From positions 248,001 through 312,000 of the forward strand of contig CANLBJ010000001.1 of assembly GCA_947488905.1 (NCBI GenBank): 64,000 nt of DNA, written 5' to 3'. The notes under the pieces are model-generated. The model was not told the origin of the DNA, made no database searches, and was given only the letters and a program-made list of their open reading frames with translations. The stretch comes from Ulvibacter algarum. Its GTDB lineage: Bacteria; Bacteroidota; Bacteroidia; Flavobacteriales; Flavobacteriaceae. The translations under genes and the position numbers were made by a program. Below, in pieces: positions 16,531 through 25,728 of the stretch. Numbering within the stretch: position 1 is the first letter of the stretch; each line of letters begins with the position of its first letter.

Positions 16531-19500
16531 ATGAAAGAAAAAATAGCAATCATCGGTATGTCTTCCCTTTTTCCGGGGTCTAAAACGTTACAAGAGTTTT
16601 GGAACAACCTTATGGATAAAAAAGACTTAACCGGTATGGCAACAAAAGATGATTTTGGGGCAGACCCAGAACTCTTTTATCAAAAAGACAAGGGTGTAAT
16701 AGACCGTTGTTACTCTTTGCGCGGAGGATACATTAGAGATTATAATTTTAACAGTGCAGACTTTGGCTCTGAAGATTTAAGTGACTTAGACCAAATGTAT
16801 CAATGGGGTTTACAAGTCACAAAAGACGCTTTAATACACGGAGGTTATTGGGATAAAGACAAAGCTTTGGATACTTGTGGTGTAATCTTCGGAAACTTAT
16901 CATTTCCGACGAAATCTTCTCATAAAATTCTTGCGCCTATGTATACTGAAACGCTCGAAAAAGGAATAAAAAGTCTTTTGAAAGATGACAGTTTTAAAAT
17001 GCCATCAACAGAATTTGACATTCCGAAGAACAACCCAATAGAAGGGGATGTTTCAGAATTGGTTAAAAAAATTATTGGTTTAAAAGGAACAAACTTCGAT
17101 TTAGATGCTGCCTGTGCTTCCTCATTATATGCTATAAAGATGGCTTGTGATGAGTTGCTAACGGGTAAAGCAGATATGATGTTGGCTGGAGCCGTTTGCT
17201 CTTCAGATCAATTATTTATCCACATGGGCTTTTCTATTTTTCACGCCTATGCAGCACACGATAAAAAATACTCGCCACTAGATAAAGACTCTGCAGGCTT
17301 AGTGTCTTCTGAAGGTGCTGGGATGATTTTACTAAAACGTTTATCTGACGCAGAAAAAGATGGCGATAACATTATTGGTGTTATTTCTGGGATAGGATTA
17401 TCTAACGATGGAGCAGGAAAGTTTTTATTAAGCCCTAACCCAAAAGGACAAACGTTGGCGTATGAAAGAGCTTATAACGGGAGCATTTCAAAAGAAAACA
17501 CCTCGTATATAGAATGCCACGCAACAGGTACTCCGCTTGGCGATGTTACAGAAATAAACTCACTCGAAACCTTTTTTGGGGACAACCCAGACAAGCTGCG
17601 TTTAGGTTCTGTAAAGTCAAATATGGGGCATATGTTAACGGCGGCAGGAATGCCAAGTTTAATGAAAGTTTTGCTCTCTATGGAGCACAATGTTATTCCT
17701 CCGGGAATCAATATGTCTACGGCAATTCAGTCTGAAAAAGGATGGTTTAAGAGAGAGCAAATTATCGAAGAACCTTTAAAATGGGAAACAAATTATAAGC
17801 AAGCTGCTGTAAATTCTTTTGGTTTTGGAGGTACAAATGCCCATTTAGTGGTAGAGAATCATCACAAGGGAGAAAGCAAAAAGCACAAAGATGTTTCGTT
17901 AAAAGAAATGGCCATCACGAGTATGGAAGTTCATTTTGGCGACTGCAATAATCTAGATACTTTTTACAAATCTATTTTTGATGGCAAGCAACATTTTTCT
18001 GAAATGCCACAAGACAGATGGAAAGGCTTTGAAAAGAATAATGAGTTATTAGCTCAATTTGGATTGAATGCTGAAACGTCAATTAAAGGAAACTTTATTG
18101 ATGCCTTTGATATGGATTTAATGCGTTATAAAATCCAACCAAATGAAATAGGTACGATGGAACCTCAGCAGGCTTTAATTTTAAAAGTTGCAGACGAGGC
18201 TATCCAAAAATCAAGTTTAGAAAGAGGTGGTAACGTAGCAGTATTAATCGCTATGAATCCAGAACTAGCGATACACCATTATTTAGCTCGTTGGGATAGC
18301 GAATGGCAATTAGACAAGGCGCTAGACAGTGCAGAGGTTGATTTAGATGAAGCACAAAAAGCAACACTTCTAGCAGAGTGTCGTAATATTTTATACCAAA
18401 TAGGAAACGTACAAACGCCAAGCCAGCATACTAGTTTTGTTGGTAATATTATGTCGAGTCGTATTTCTGCTTTATGGGATTTTAACGGACCATCGTTCAC
18501 GATTACCAATGGAGATAATGGAACAACAAGAGCTTTAGAAGTAGCACAAAATATGTTGTCTTTAGGCGAAGTTGACGCTGTTGTTGTGGGAGCTGTAGAT
18601 TTTTCTGCAAGTATGGAAGCAGTGCTTTTACGAAATTTAGTGGATGCGGTTAACCAAAACAAAAAACCTAGTTTGTCTTTTAATGCAGACGATTACGGTT
18701 GGCTAATTGGTGAAGGAGCATCTGCCATTGTTTTAAAGGCAAGCGATGCTATTAATGAGAATGACACTGTTTACGCGACAATTGATGCCATTGGAGATAT
18801 ACCAACAGATAAAAATATTGCTTTACAAGAGTTAGTGGCTTCAGGGTTTAAGCTTGAGGATGAATTAGAACTAGCGCAATTAGCAGTAAATAAGCCAAAG
18901 AACAAAGTAGCCTTAGGTTCTGTAAAAACTACTATTGGGCATACTTTTGCAGCTTCTGGATTGGCTGCTATTGTTAAAACGGCGCTGTGTGTGTATCATC
19001 AATTTATTCCGGGGATTCCAAACTGGAATGCTGCGAAAAACGATTCATTTAAAAACAGTAACTACTATTTCCCTAATCAATCAAGACCTTGGGTAAATGA
19101 AAGAAAAAAACCTAGACAAGCACTTGTTAACTTAAGTTTAAATACTAGAGTTAAACTTTCGGAAGTAACATTTCCGAAGCAACAACAAATAGATAATTTT
19201 TTACAAAAGCATTTATTTGTTTTAAAAGGAAACACGCAAAAGGAACTTCAAGAAAGCTTAAACTTAATTAGCAAAGCTATTCTTGAAAACGACCTAGAAT
19301 TTGTTGCGCAAACCTTTTTTGATAAAGCTGCAAAAACGAAAACGACATACCGTATTGTTTTAATTGCCTCTACAGTCAAATCAATACAACAAGACATCCG
19401 TTTTATTGAAAGAAAACTAGAAGAAGCGTTTGCAAATACTACCGATATTAAATTGCCAAGCGGATCATTTTTTAGTCCGAACCCAAGTGCCACTAAAGGA

Positions 19501-22500
19501 GATTTAGCATTTGTGTATCCAGGTTCGGCAACTAGTTATGAAGGATTAGGGCAAGATTTATTTCAATTTTTCCCAAATCTTTTGAGTGATTTTGAACATC
19601 AAATTCCAAACTTAAGAGACTTCTTTGGCTTAGATTATTTATTCCCTAAAAAGCAAAATAGCGCAACACCTTCACCTAATATTCAAGACGACGCAATTTC
19701 TATGATGTCTGCGGGAGTGCTGTATGCAACCTTGTATACTCATATATTAAGAGAATATTTCGGCGTAAAGCCAAAAGCTGCCATGGGGTATTCTATGGGC
19801 GAATGTAGTTCTATGTGGTATGCCTTTGGGATATGGAATCCAAGTGAAGGCACTAAAATATTTAGAAATTCTCCCATATTTAAAAACAAGTTTTCTGGTG
19901 ATTTAGAATTGCTAGCAGATGAGTGGAATATTAGTACAAAAGAAGCTAAAGCAAGATGGCAAAGTTGGATTTTATTAGAAACGAAAGAAAAGGTTGAAGC
20001 CGAAATATCCAAGTTTGATAAAGTGTCCATCACTTTTGTAAACTCTGAAAAGGAGTTAATTATTTCGGGAGATAAAAACCAATGTGAGGCGTTAATTGCT
20101 ACTCTTAATTGTGCTTCGGTATTAGTGCCATTTCAAAACATAATCCATAATGAATTCTGTAAAAAAGAATACCACGGACTTATTGAAATGCACAATTTCC
20201 CTTTAGAAAATAAACCCGAAGTTGATTTTTACTCAAGTTTAACGGGTGATAAAATCACGATGGATTCGCTTACAATTGCTGAGAACTCAACAGAGGTTTG
20301 TTATAAAACAGTCGATTTTCCCGCTTTTGCAAAAAAGATGTCGTCAAATGGATTTAGCACATTTGTGGAGCTTGGGCCAAATAGTACTTGTACTAACTGG
20401 ATAAAAGATACGCTAGACCAAAACACACATTCGGCCAGTGCAATTGATAAAAAAGGGACGAGTTCAATACAGTCTTTATATGAGTGTTTAGCACAATTAA
20501 TTTCTAACGGAATTGACATTGATTTGGGTTTATTATACCCTAATAAAAATCAAAAGGATGTAAAAAAGCGCTTTACTAAAAAAGTAAAAACAGGAGGAAG
20601 ACCTGTATTTGATGTGTTACTTTCTGATGAAATGAAATCACAGTTTGCAACTATAAAACGAAAAGAAAAAGTAGAAAACACTACAAAAAAGTCAGGCTTA
20701 ATTGAGCCGAAAACTTCAACACCTATAGTAGAAAAAACAACTAGTATGACAGATTCTCAAATGCCAAACAACGCCACTAAATTGGGTGAAAATGGCTTGA
20801 AATTACAAGATTATAATGATCCAAATCATTTAAAAGATAAAAACATAATTTTCACTAAAGAAGATTTAATTGAATTTTCTGAAGGGAAAATAGGTAATGT
20901 TTTTGGTGCAGAATATAATGTTATTGACCAATATAAACGAAGAGTAATGTTACCGATGGATCCTTATTTATTGGTGAGTAGGGTTACAGGGTTAAATGCA
21001 AAATTAGGAGAATACAAGCCTTCTACAATGCAAACGGAGTATGATATTCCGTACAATTCTGGTTACGCTACTGATACGCAAATTCCTTGGGCAGTGTCTG
21101 TAGAGTCTGGACAATGTGATTTAATGTTGATTTCTTATTTAGGAATTGATCTTGAAAACAAGGGAGAGTATGTGTACCGTCTTTTAGACTGCACCTTAAC
21201 TTTTCTGGACGATTTACCTTTTGAAGGGCAAACCTTGAGATATGATATTTCTATAAATTCGTTTGTTAGAAATGGTCGTAACCTTTTGTTTTTCTTTAGT
21301 TATGAGTGTTTTGTTGAAGACCGCATGGTATTAAAAATGACCAATGGTGTCGCTGGTTTCTTTACTGACGAAGAGTTAGATAAAGGAAATGGTGTTGTCT
21401 ATACAGATAGTGAAAAGAATGCTTTATTAAATGTTGAAAAGAAGAAATTCATTCCTTTTTTAACTACAAAAAAGACTTCTTTTGATATTGAAGATTTAAG
21501 ACACCTTATCAATGGAGATGCTCATAAATGTTTTGATGACATTTCGTATTTCCCTAATGGAAGAAATGAATCAATAAGACTAGCACCAGAAAAAATGCTG
21601 ATGCTAGATCGTATTACTAAAGCAGATGTTCACGGTGGTGCTTATGGTTTAGGAGAAATTATCGCAGAAAAAGACCTGAGTCCAGATGATTGGTATTTCC
21701 CGTGTCATTTTAGAGATGATGAGGTTTTAGCAGGTTCATTACAAGCAGAAGGTGGCGGAAACTTATTGCGTTTCTTTATGATGATGCTAGGGTTACAACG
21801 TCTTAAAAAAGATGCCCGTTTTCAACCTATTTATGGAGTTGCACAAAAAGTAAGATGTAGAAAAGAAGTAACACCAAACGATAAAAAGCTAGTGTATCGC
21901 TTAGTGATTAAAGATATTGGGCTATTGCCAGATCCTTATGTAATTGGAGATTTAGAGATTATTGTAGATGGAGTAATTACGGTACATTTTGCTAATTTAG
22001 GATTACAGCTAAGAGAAAAAGACAACCCAAAATACTTAGAGCAACCTAAAAAAATAACAGAGAACGTATTATTAAACGAAACAGATATTGAGACTTTTGC
22101 TTTAGGAAGATTAGCAGATTGTTTTGGTCCCGAATATGCTGTTTATGATAATAGAGCTTTATCACGCCAGCCAAATACAGATTTACAAGTAGTAAGCCGT
22201 GTTATTAAAATTGATGGTGAACGTTTTGATTTTTCAAAGCCAACTAACATTTGGACGGAGTATGACGTGCCTCAAGATGTGTGGTATTACAAACAAAATG
22301 CATCTATGACAATGCCTTATGCGGTGTTGATGGAAATTGCATTACAGCCTTGTGGACTTTTGGGTGCTTACTTAGGAAGTACATTACAATTTCCGGAGAA
22401 AGATTTATACTTTAGAAACTTAGATGGTGATGGCGAAATGTTTGACTTACCAGCGGGTACTGACTTTAGAGGAAAGGTGATTAAAAACAAATCTACACTA

Positions 22501-23217
22501 ACATCTTCAACATCTTTAGGTGGTTTTGTAATTCAGAAATACTTGTTTGAAGTATCGGTTGAGGGACACGTTTTTTATAAAGGATTCTCTTCATTTGGAT
22601 TCTTTCCGCAGGAAGCATTAGCACAACAAGTAGGATTAGACAAAGGGGAAGATGTACCAGCGTGGTATGTTCAAAACAAGTTGACACCTAAGGATTATTT
22701 TCAAATAAAACTAGATTCTTTATATGCAAAAATGAAGTTGTATAAAGAGAATGACAAAGCAAGTATGTTTCGTTTAGCCGAAGACCAACTGGATTTATTA
22801 GACAGTGGTTTAGTGGTTAAAAACGGTGGGGAGTTTGGAAACGGATACATTCACTGTTCAAAAGAAATACATACGTACGATTGGTTTTTTACCTGCCATT
22901 TTTATTCAGATCCTGTAATGCCTGGCTCTTTAGGAGTTGAAGCTATTTCGCAAGCGATGCAGTTATTTGCTCTTCAGCAAGATTTAGGGAAAGACTTTAA
23001 AAACCCGCGTTTTGTTCAAGTAGAAAACAATAAAACTGAATGGAAATACCGTGGTCAAATAAAGATCAATGTGGAGAACATGCATCTAGAAGTGCATTTT
23101 AAAACCATTGAAAAAAGAGGAGATACTTTGGTTATGATTGCAAACGCATATCTCTGGAATGAAGGAACTAGAATTTACCAATTAACAGACTTGGCTTTAG
23201 GAATTCAAGAAGCTTAA
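16531..23217 (+). CDS. pfaC: PUFA synthase subunit PfaC with fused acyltransferase (KS-CLF-AT-DH-DH)
   Basis: 2228 residues. In order: ketosynthase (Cys195 in DAACASS, HATGTPLGD, SNMGHM); chain-length factor, a second KS fold in which the cysteine position reads TITNGDNGT (near 655-665); an acyltransferase with Ser1088 in GYSMGE; and two FabA-type double-hot-dog dehydratase/isomerase regions with CHFRDD (His1726) and CHFYSD (His2123). In Shewanella-type clusters the acyltransferase is a separate PfaB; no separate pfaB is present here. The fused order recalls the Pfa3 subunit of terrestrial myxobacteria. The two dehydratases set the position and cis geometry of the double bonds. It starts 39 bases after the KR-DH part. 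Confidence 0.95.
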   Translation: MKEKIAIIGMSSLFPGSKTLQEFWNNLMDKKDLTGMATKDDFGADPELFYQKDKGVIDRCYSLRGGYIRDYNFNSADFGSEDLSDLDQMYQWGLQVTKDALIHGGYWDKDKALDTCGVIFGNLSFPTKSSHKILAPMYTETLEKGIKSLLKDDSFKMPSTEFDIPKNNPIEGDVSELVKKIIGLKGTNFDLDAACASSLYAIKMACDELLTGKADMMLAGAVCSSDQLFIHMGFSIFHAYAAHDKKYSPLDKDSAGLVSSEGAGMILLKRLSDAEKDGDNIIGVISGIGLSNDGAGKFLLSPNPKGQTLAYERAYNGSISKENTSYIECHATGTPLGDVTEINSLETFFGDNPDKLRLGSVKSNMGHMLTAAGMPSLMKVLLSMEHNVIPPGINMSTAIQSEKGWFKREQIIEEPLKWETNYKQAAVNSFGFGGTNAHLVVENHHKGESKKHKDVSLKEMAITSMEVHFGDCNNLDTFYKSIFDGKQHFSEMPQDRWKGFEKNNELLAQFGLNAETSIKGNFIDAFDMDLMRYKIQPNEIGTMEPQQALILKVADEAIQKSSLERGGNVAVLIAMNPELAIHHYLARWDSEWQLDKALDSAEVDLDEAQKATLLAECRNILYQIGNVQTPSQHTSFVGNIMSSRISALWDFNGPSFTITNGDNGTTRALEVAQNMLSLGEVDAVVVGAVDFSASMEAVLLRNLVDAVNQNKKPSLSFNADDYGWLIGEGASAIVLKASDAINENDTVYATIDAIGDIPTDKNIALQELVASGFKLEDELELAQLAVNKPKNKVALGSVKTTIGHTFAASGLAAIVKTALCVYHQFIPGIPNWNAAKNDSFKNSNYYFPNQSRPWVNERKKPRQALVNLSLNTRVKLSEVTFPKQQQIDNFLQKHLFVLKGNTQKELQESLNLISKAILENDLEFVAQTFFDKAAKTKTTYRIVLIASTVKSIQQDIRFIERKLEEAFANTTDIKLPSGSFFSPNPSATKGDLAFVYPGSATSYEGLGQDLFQFFPNLLSDFEHQIPNLRDFFGLDYLFPKKQNSATPSPNIQDDAISMMSAGVLYATLYTHILREYFGVKPKAAMGYSMGECSSMWYAFGIWNPSEGTKIFRNSPIFKNKFSGDLELLADEWNISTKEAKARWQSWILLETKEKVEAEISKFDKVSITFVNSEKELIISGDKNQCEALIATLNCASVLVPFQNIIHNEFCKKEYHGLIEMHNFPLENKPEVDFYSSLTGDKITMDSLTIAENSTEVCYKTVDFPAFAKKMSSNGFSTFVELGPNSTCTNWIKDTLDQNTHSASAIDKKGTSSIQSLYECLAQLISNGIDIDLGLLYPNKNQKDVKKRFTKKVKTGGRPVFDVLLSDEMKSQFATIKRKEKVENTTKKSGLIEPKTSTPIVEKTTSMTDSQMPNNATKLGENGLKLQDYNDPNHLKDKNIIFTKEDLIEFSEGKIGNVFGAEYNVIDQYKRRVMLPMDPYLLVSRVTGLNAKLGEYKPSTMQTEYDIPYNSGYATDTQIPWAVSVESGQCDLMLISYLGIDLENKGEYVYRLLDCTLTFLDDLPFEGQTLRYDISINSFVRNGRNLLFFFSYECFVEDRMVLKMTNGVAGFFTDEELDKGNGVVYTDSEKNALLNVEKKKFIPFLTTKKTSFDIEDLRHLINGDAHKCFDDISYFPNGRNESIRLAPEKMLMLDRITKADVHGGAYGLGEIIAEKDLSPDDWYFPCHFRDDEVLAGSLQAEGGGNLLRFFMMMLGLQRLKKDARFQPIYGVAQKVRCRKEVTPNDKKLVYRLVIKDIGLLPDPYVIGDLEIIVDGVITVHFANLGLQLREKDNPKYLEQPKKITENVLLNETDIETFALGRLADCFGPEYAVYDNRALSRQPNTDLQVVSRVIKIDGERFDFSKPTNIWTEYDVPQDVWYYKQNASMTMPYAVLMEIALQPCGLLGAYLGSTLQFPEKDLYFRNLDGDGEMFDLPAGTDFRGKVIKNKSTLTSSTSLGGFVIQKYLFEVSVEGHVFYKGFSSFGFFPQEALAQQVGLDKGEDVPAWYVQNKLTPKDYFQIKLDSLYAKMKLYKENDKASMFRLAEDQLDLLDSGLVVKNGGEFGNGYIHCSKEIHTYDWFFTCHFYSDPVMPGSLGVEAISQAMQLFALQQDLGKDFKNPRFVQVENNKTEWKYRGQIKINVENMHLEVHFKTIEKRGDTLVMIANAYLWNEGTRIYQLTDLALGIQEA

Positions 23218-23301
23218 AAGAACTAATTATATAATAAACATTTAGCATTTCAGAAAAAATCAAAAATTTCTATAAGAAATGCCAAAATCAAAATACAAAA
23301 G

Positions 23302-24876
23302 ATGATTGACTTAAAATGGATAGGATCTCCTAGAGAGATTTCATTTGACTTAAAAGGGATGTCTGATAAATTGAAAAATACTGCCGTACCTTGTTACGTA
23401 GTGAAAGATTTATCAGGGCGAACTGGAATTACAAATACAGGAACAATTCAGTCTGAAGGAAAAGGGTTGTTTCTTGAAGCGATAGTGCCTGCGTTTACTG
23501 CAGAAGATTTTGGTGACGCTTCTTTTAAAGCAGATTACAACTTAAAGTATGCCTACAAAGGTGGCGCCATGGCAAATGGAATTGCGTCAACTGATATGGT
23601 AATCGCTTTAGGAAAAAAACAAATGATAGGTTCTTTTGGTGCGGCAGGGATGATCCCTTCGCGTGTAAAAGAAGCCATTGCGACTATTCAGAAAGCATTG
23701 CCAACTCAAGCATATGCTTGTAACCTTATCCACAGTCCTATTGAAAAAGCGCTGGAAGAAGGAGCGGTAAACTTATACATTGAACACGGAGTGAAGGTCG
23801 TAGAAGCTTCGGCATACATGAACTTATCTGAACAGATTGTAAAATATAGAGCAGTTGGTTTAAGTTTAGATGCAGATGGCGAGATTGTTATTGGTAATAA
23901 AGTGATTGGTAAAGTTTCTAGAAAGGAAGTAGCATTACGTTTTATGTCGCCAGCACCTGTTCAGTTTTTAGATAAATTATTAGCTGCCGGAAAAATAACA
24001 CAGCAACAATATGAGTTGGCTCAAAAAGTACCAATGGCAGATGATATAACGGTAGAAGCTGATTCTGGAGGACATACAGACAACCGTCCGTTAGTAGTAT
24101 TATTTCCTATCATTTTACAATTGAGAGATGAAATTCAGAAAAAATACAACTACAAAAAACAGATTAGAGTGGGCGCTGCAGGAGGAATAGGAACACCTGC
24201 TTCTGCCTTAGCTGCATTTAGTATGGGTGCCGCATACGTAGTAACGGGATCTATTAATCAAGCCTGTGTAGAATCTGGAACATCAGATAAAGTAAAGGAG
24301 TTACTCTCTAAAGTAGCCTCTACAGATGTAACGATGGCACCAGCGTCAGATATGTTTGAACTAGGCGTAGAATTACAAGTTTTAAAACGCGGAACCTTAT
24401 TTGGTGCTAGAGCGAAAAAACTATATGAAGTATATACGCGTTATGAAGGCATTGATGATATACCTGCAGAAGAAAGACTAAAACTGGAAACAAAAACCTT
24501 TAAAATGCCTTTAGAAAAGGTGTGGGAAGGTTGTGTTAGCTTCTTTGAAGAAAGAGATCCTGAGCAAATAGAAAAAGCACAAGGAAACCCTAAACGAAAA
24601 ATGGCTTTAATTTTCCGTTGGTACTTGGGGCTATCTTCTAACTGGGCCAATGCAGGTGATCCAGATAGAGTTATGGATTATCAAATATGGTGTGGCCCAG
24701 CAATGGGTGCTTTTAACGAGTGGACTAAAGATTCATACTTAAGTGAAGCAAAAAACAGAAAAGTTGCTGAGGTGGCTACTCATTTATTAGAAGGAGCTGC
24801 ATATTTACACAGAATAAACACTATTAAAGATCAAGGTGTTAATCTACCTCTTGACCTGTTGCATTTAAATATTTAA
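23302..24876 (+). CDS. pfaD: PUFA synthase enoyl reductase PfaD
   Basis: 524 residues, the usual PfaD size. It is an FMN-dependent TIM-barrel reductase related to 2-nitropropane dioxygenases: MANGIASTDMVIALGKK, GGHTDNRPL, VGAAGGIGTPAS and GAAYVVTGSINQAC form the flavin and active-site loops. PfaD reduces the enoyl intermediates at those cycles that yield saturated carbons. It is the last gene of the operon, 84 bases after pfaC, and is followed by a clear terminator. Confidence 0.95.
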   Translation: MIDLKWIGSPREISFDLKGMSDKLKNTAVPCYVVKDLSGRTGITNTGTIQSEGKGLFLEAIVPAFTAEDFGDASFKADYNLKYAYKGGAMANGIASTDMVIALGKKQMIGSFGAAGMIPSRVKEAIATIQKALPTQAYACNLIHSPIEKALEEGAVNLYIEHGVKVVEASAYMNLSEQIVKYRAVGLSLDADGEIVIGNKVIGKVSRKEVALRFMSPAPVQFLDKLLAAGKITQQQYELAQKVPMADDITVEADSGGHTDNRPLVVLFPIILQLRDEIQKKYNYKKQIRVGAAGGIGTPASALAAFSMGAAYVVTGSINQACVESGTSDKVKELLSKVASTDVTMAPASDMFELGVELQVLKRGTLFGARAKKLYEVYTRYEGIDDIPAEERLKLETKTFKMPLEKVWEGCVSFFEERDPEQIEKAQGNPKRKMALIFRWYLGLSSNWANAGDPDRVMDYQIWCGPAMGAFNEWTKDSYLSEAKNRKVAEVATHLLEGAAYLHRINTIKDQGVNLPLDLLHLNI

Positions 24877-24903
24877 AGAATCTATTGTAAAAAACGATAA
24901 AAT

Positions 24904-24940
24904 AAACCCAATCAATTAATGGTTGGGTTTATTATTTTTT
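24904..24940 (+). terminator. Terminator of the pfa operon
   Basis: AAACCCAA (24904-24911) pairs with TTGGGTTT (24923-24930), followed by ATTATTTTTT. The 3' arm touches the start of the threonine dehydrogenase relic. Confidence 0.85.
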
Positions 24941-25009
24941 AAAGCATTCTAGTATATGTATTCTGCATAATCTGTCGCCCCTACTCTAGTTTGCGTTTTA
25001 ACTAATATG
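24931..25009 (-). pseudogene. Relic of L-threonine 3-dehydrogenase gene
   Basis: The minus-strand reading gives KTQTRVGATDYAEYIY, a stop, then NALKNNK. It aligns with KTQPGGGTTDYAVDIY-HKALKHNK of the intact enzyme (codons about 177-200 of the gene at 6772-7722), with the key GCATAATCTGTCG-CCCT block shared at DNA level. The rest of the gene is missing. The junction to the lipoprotein promoter falls exactly at ACTAATATG (25001-25009), matching a 9-base direct repeat present twice in the intact arrangement (7198-7206 and 7752-7760). Confidence 0.85.
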
Positions 25010-25206
25010 TACTTTCGTTAAATTTGCGCTAAATTACAATCAAAATACCCGCAAGCCCTTATATTTGTAGTGCAACTACGCTACTATGCAACGACTTCAT
25101 ATTAAGATATTACTACTCAGTTTACTCATTTTTTCTTCCTGCGGAAATGACAAAGGCAACACCACATTGGCTACACAAGATACCAGTAAGTCAAAAACTA
25201 TCTTCG
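25001..25206 (+). repeat. Right copy of duplicated flank of the PUFA cluster
   Basis: This is the same-orientation partner of 7752-7960 and carries the promoter region and 5' end of the intact lipoprotein gene. With the adjoining dehydrogenase relic it reproduces, in order, the dehydrogenase-lipoprotein junction that lies left of the cluster. Confidence 0.85.
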
Positions 25207-25673
25207 GAAAAAATAACCACACTTCAGCTGTTGCAGCTCCTGCCCTAACAGAAATCATTGGACAATGGGGTGCTTATAACGATTTTACAGACGATATAAA
25301 TAAAGTGAACAGAAACACTATTGAAGGCCTTAAGGTGGTTTCTAATAGATTAGTAGTCTCTTCAGATTCTTTATACCGTTTTATTCCTGACACTTTAAAC
25401 ACAAAATCTATTTCTGCAAGATTGATGGTTTTACAAACAAGAATTAAACTTTTACAGCAAGAGATAGGGTTTGATCGCCTAGACTCAAGTAAGGTTGAGG
25501 AGCACATTTCAGAAATAAATAATGCCCACACAAACTTTATCACTCAAATGAATGAAAAGTTTATTAAAGACGGTATTAATCAAGAACAGAAAGATGTTGA
25601 AGATCGTGAAATAGAAAAGAGAAAACGAGATTCTATTTTTAATCTAGAATTAAAAGACAATAACCGCAACTAA
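25086..25673 (+). CDS. Lipoprotein of unknown function
   Basis: 195 residues. A lipoprotein signal is evident: LLLSLLIFSSCGND, with Cys19 or thereabouts as the lipidated residue. The remainder is helical and charged, with a pattern that looks coiled-coil like (SARLMVLQTRIKLLQQE, then a Glu/Lys/Arg-rich C-terminus). I do not recognise a family. A truncated, lipobox-less relic of it lies at 7829-7960 on the other side of the pfa cluster. TAAATTTG at 25019-25026 and TATATTTG at 25060-25067 are possible -7 boxes. Confidence 0.78.
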   Translation: MQRLHIKILLLSLLIFSSCGNDKGNTTLATQDTSKSKTIFGKNNHTSAVAAPALTEIIGQWGAYNDFTDDINKVNRNTIEGLKVVSNRLVVSSDSLYRFIPDTLNTKSISARLMVLQTRIKLLQQEIGFDRLDSSKVEEHISEINNAHTNFITQMNEKFIKDGINQEQKDVEDREIEKRKRDSIFNLELKDNNRN

Positions 25674-25728
25674 CTGTAACATTTATAGCCCAATAGCTAC
25701 TAAACAATTACACACTAATTAAATAAAA

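Noticed and set aside
19248-20519. The acyltransferase-like region of pfaC as a separate pfaB gene
   Set aside because: The frame is continuous from 16531 to 23217 with no internal stop, so it is a fused domain.
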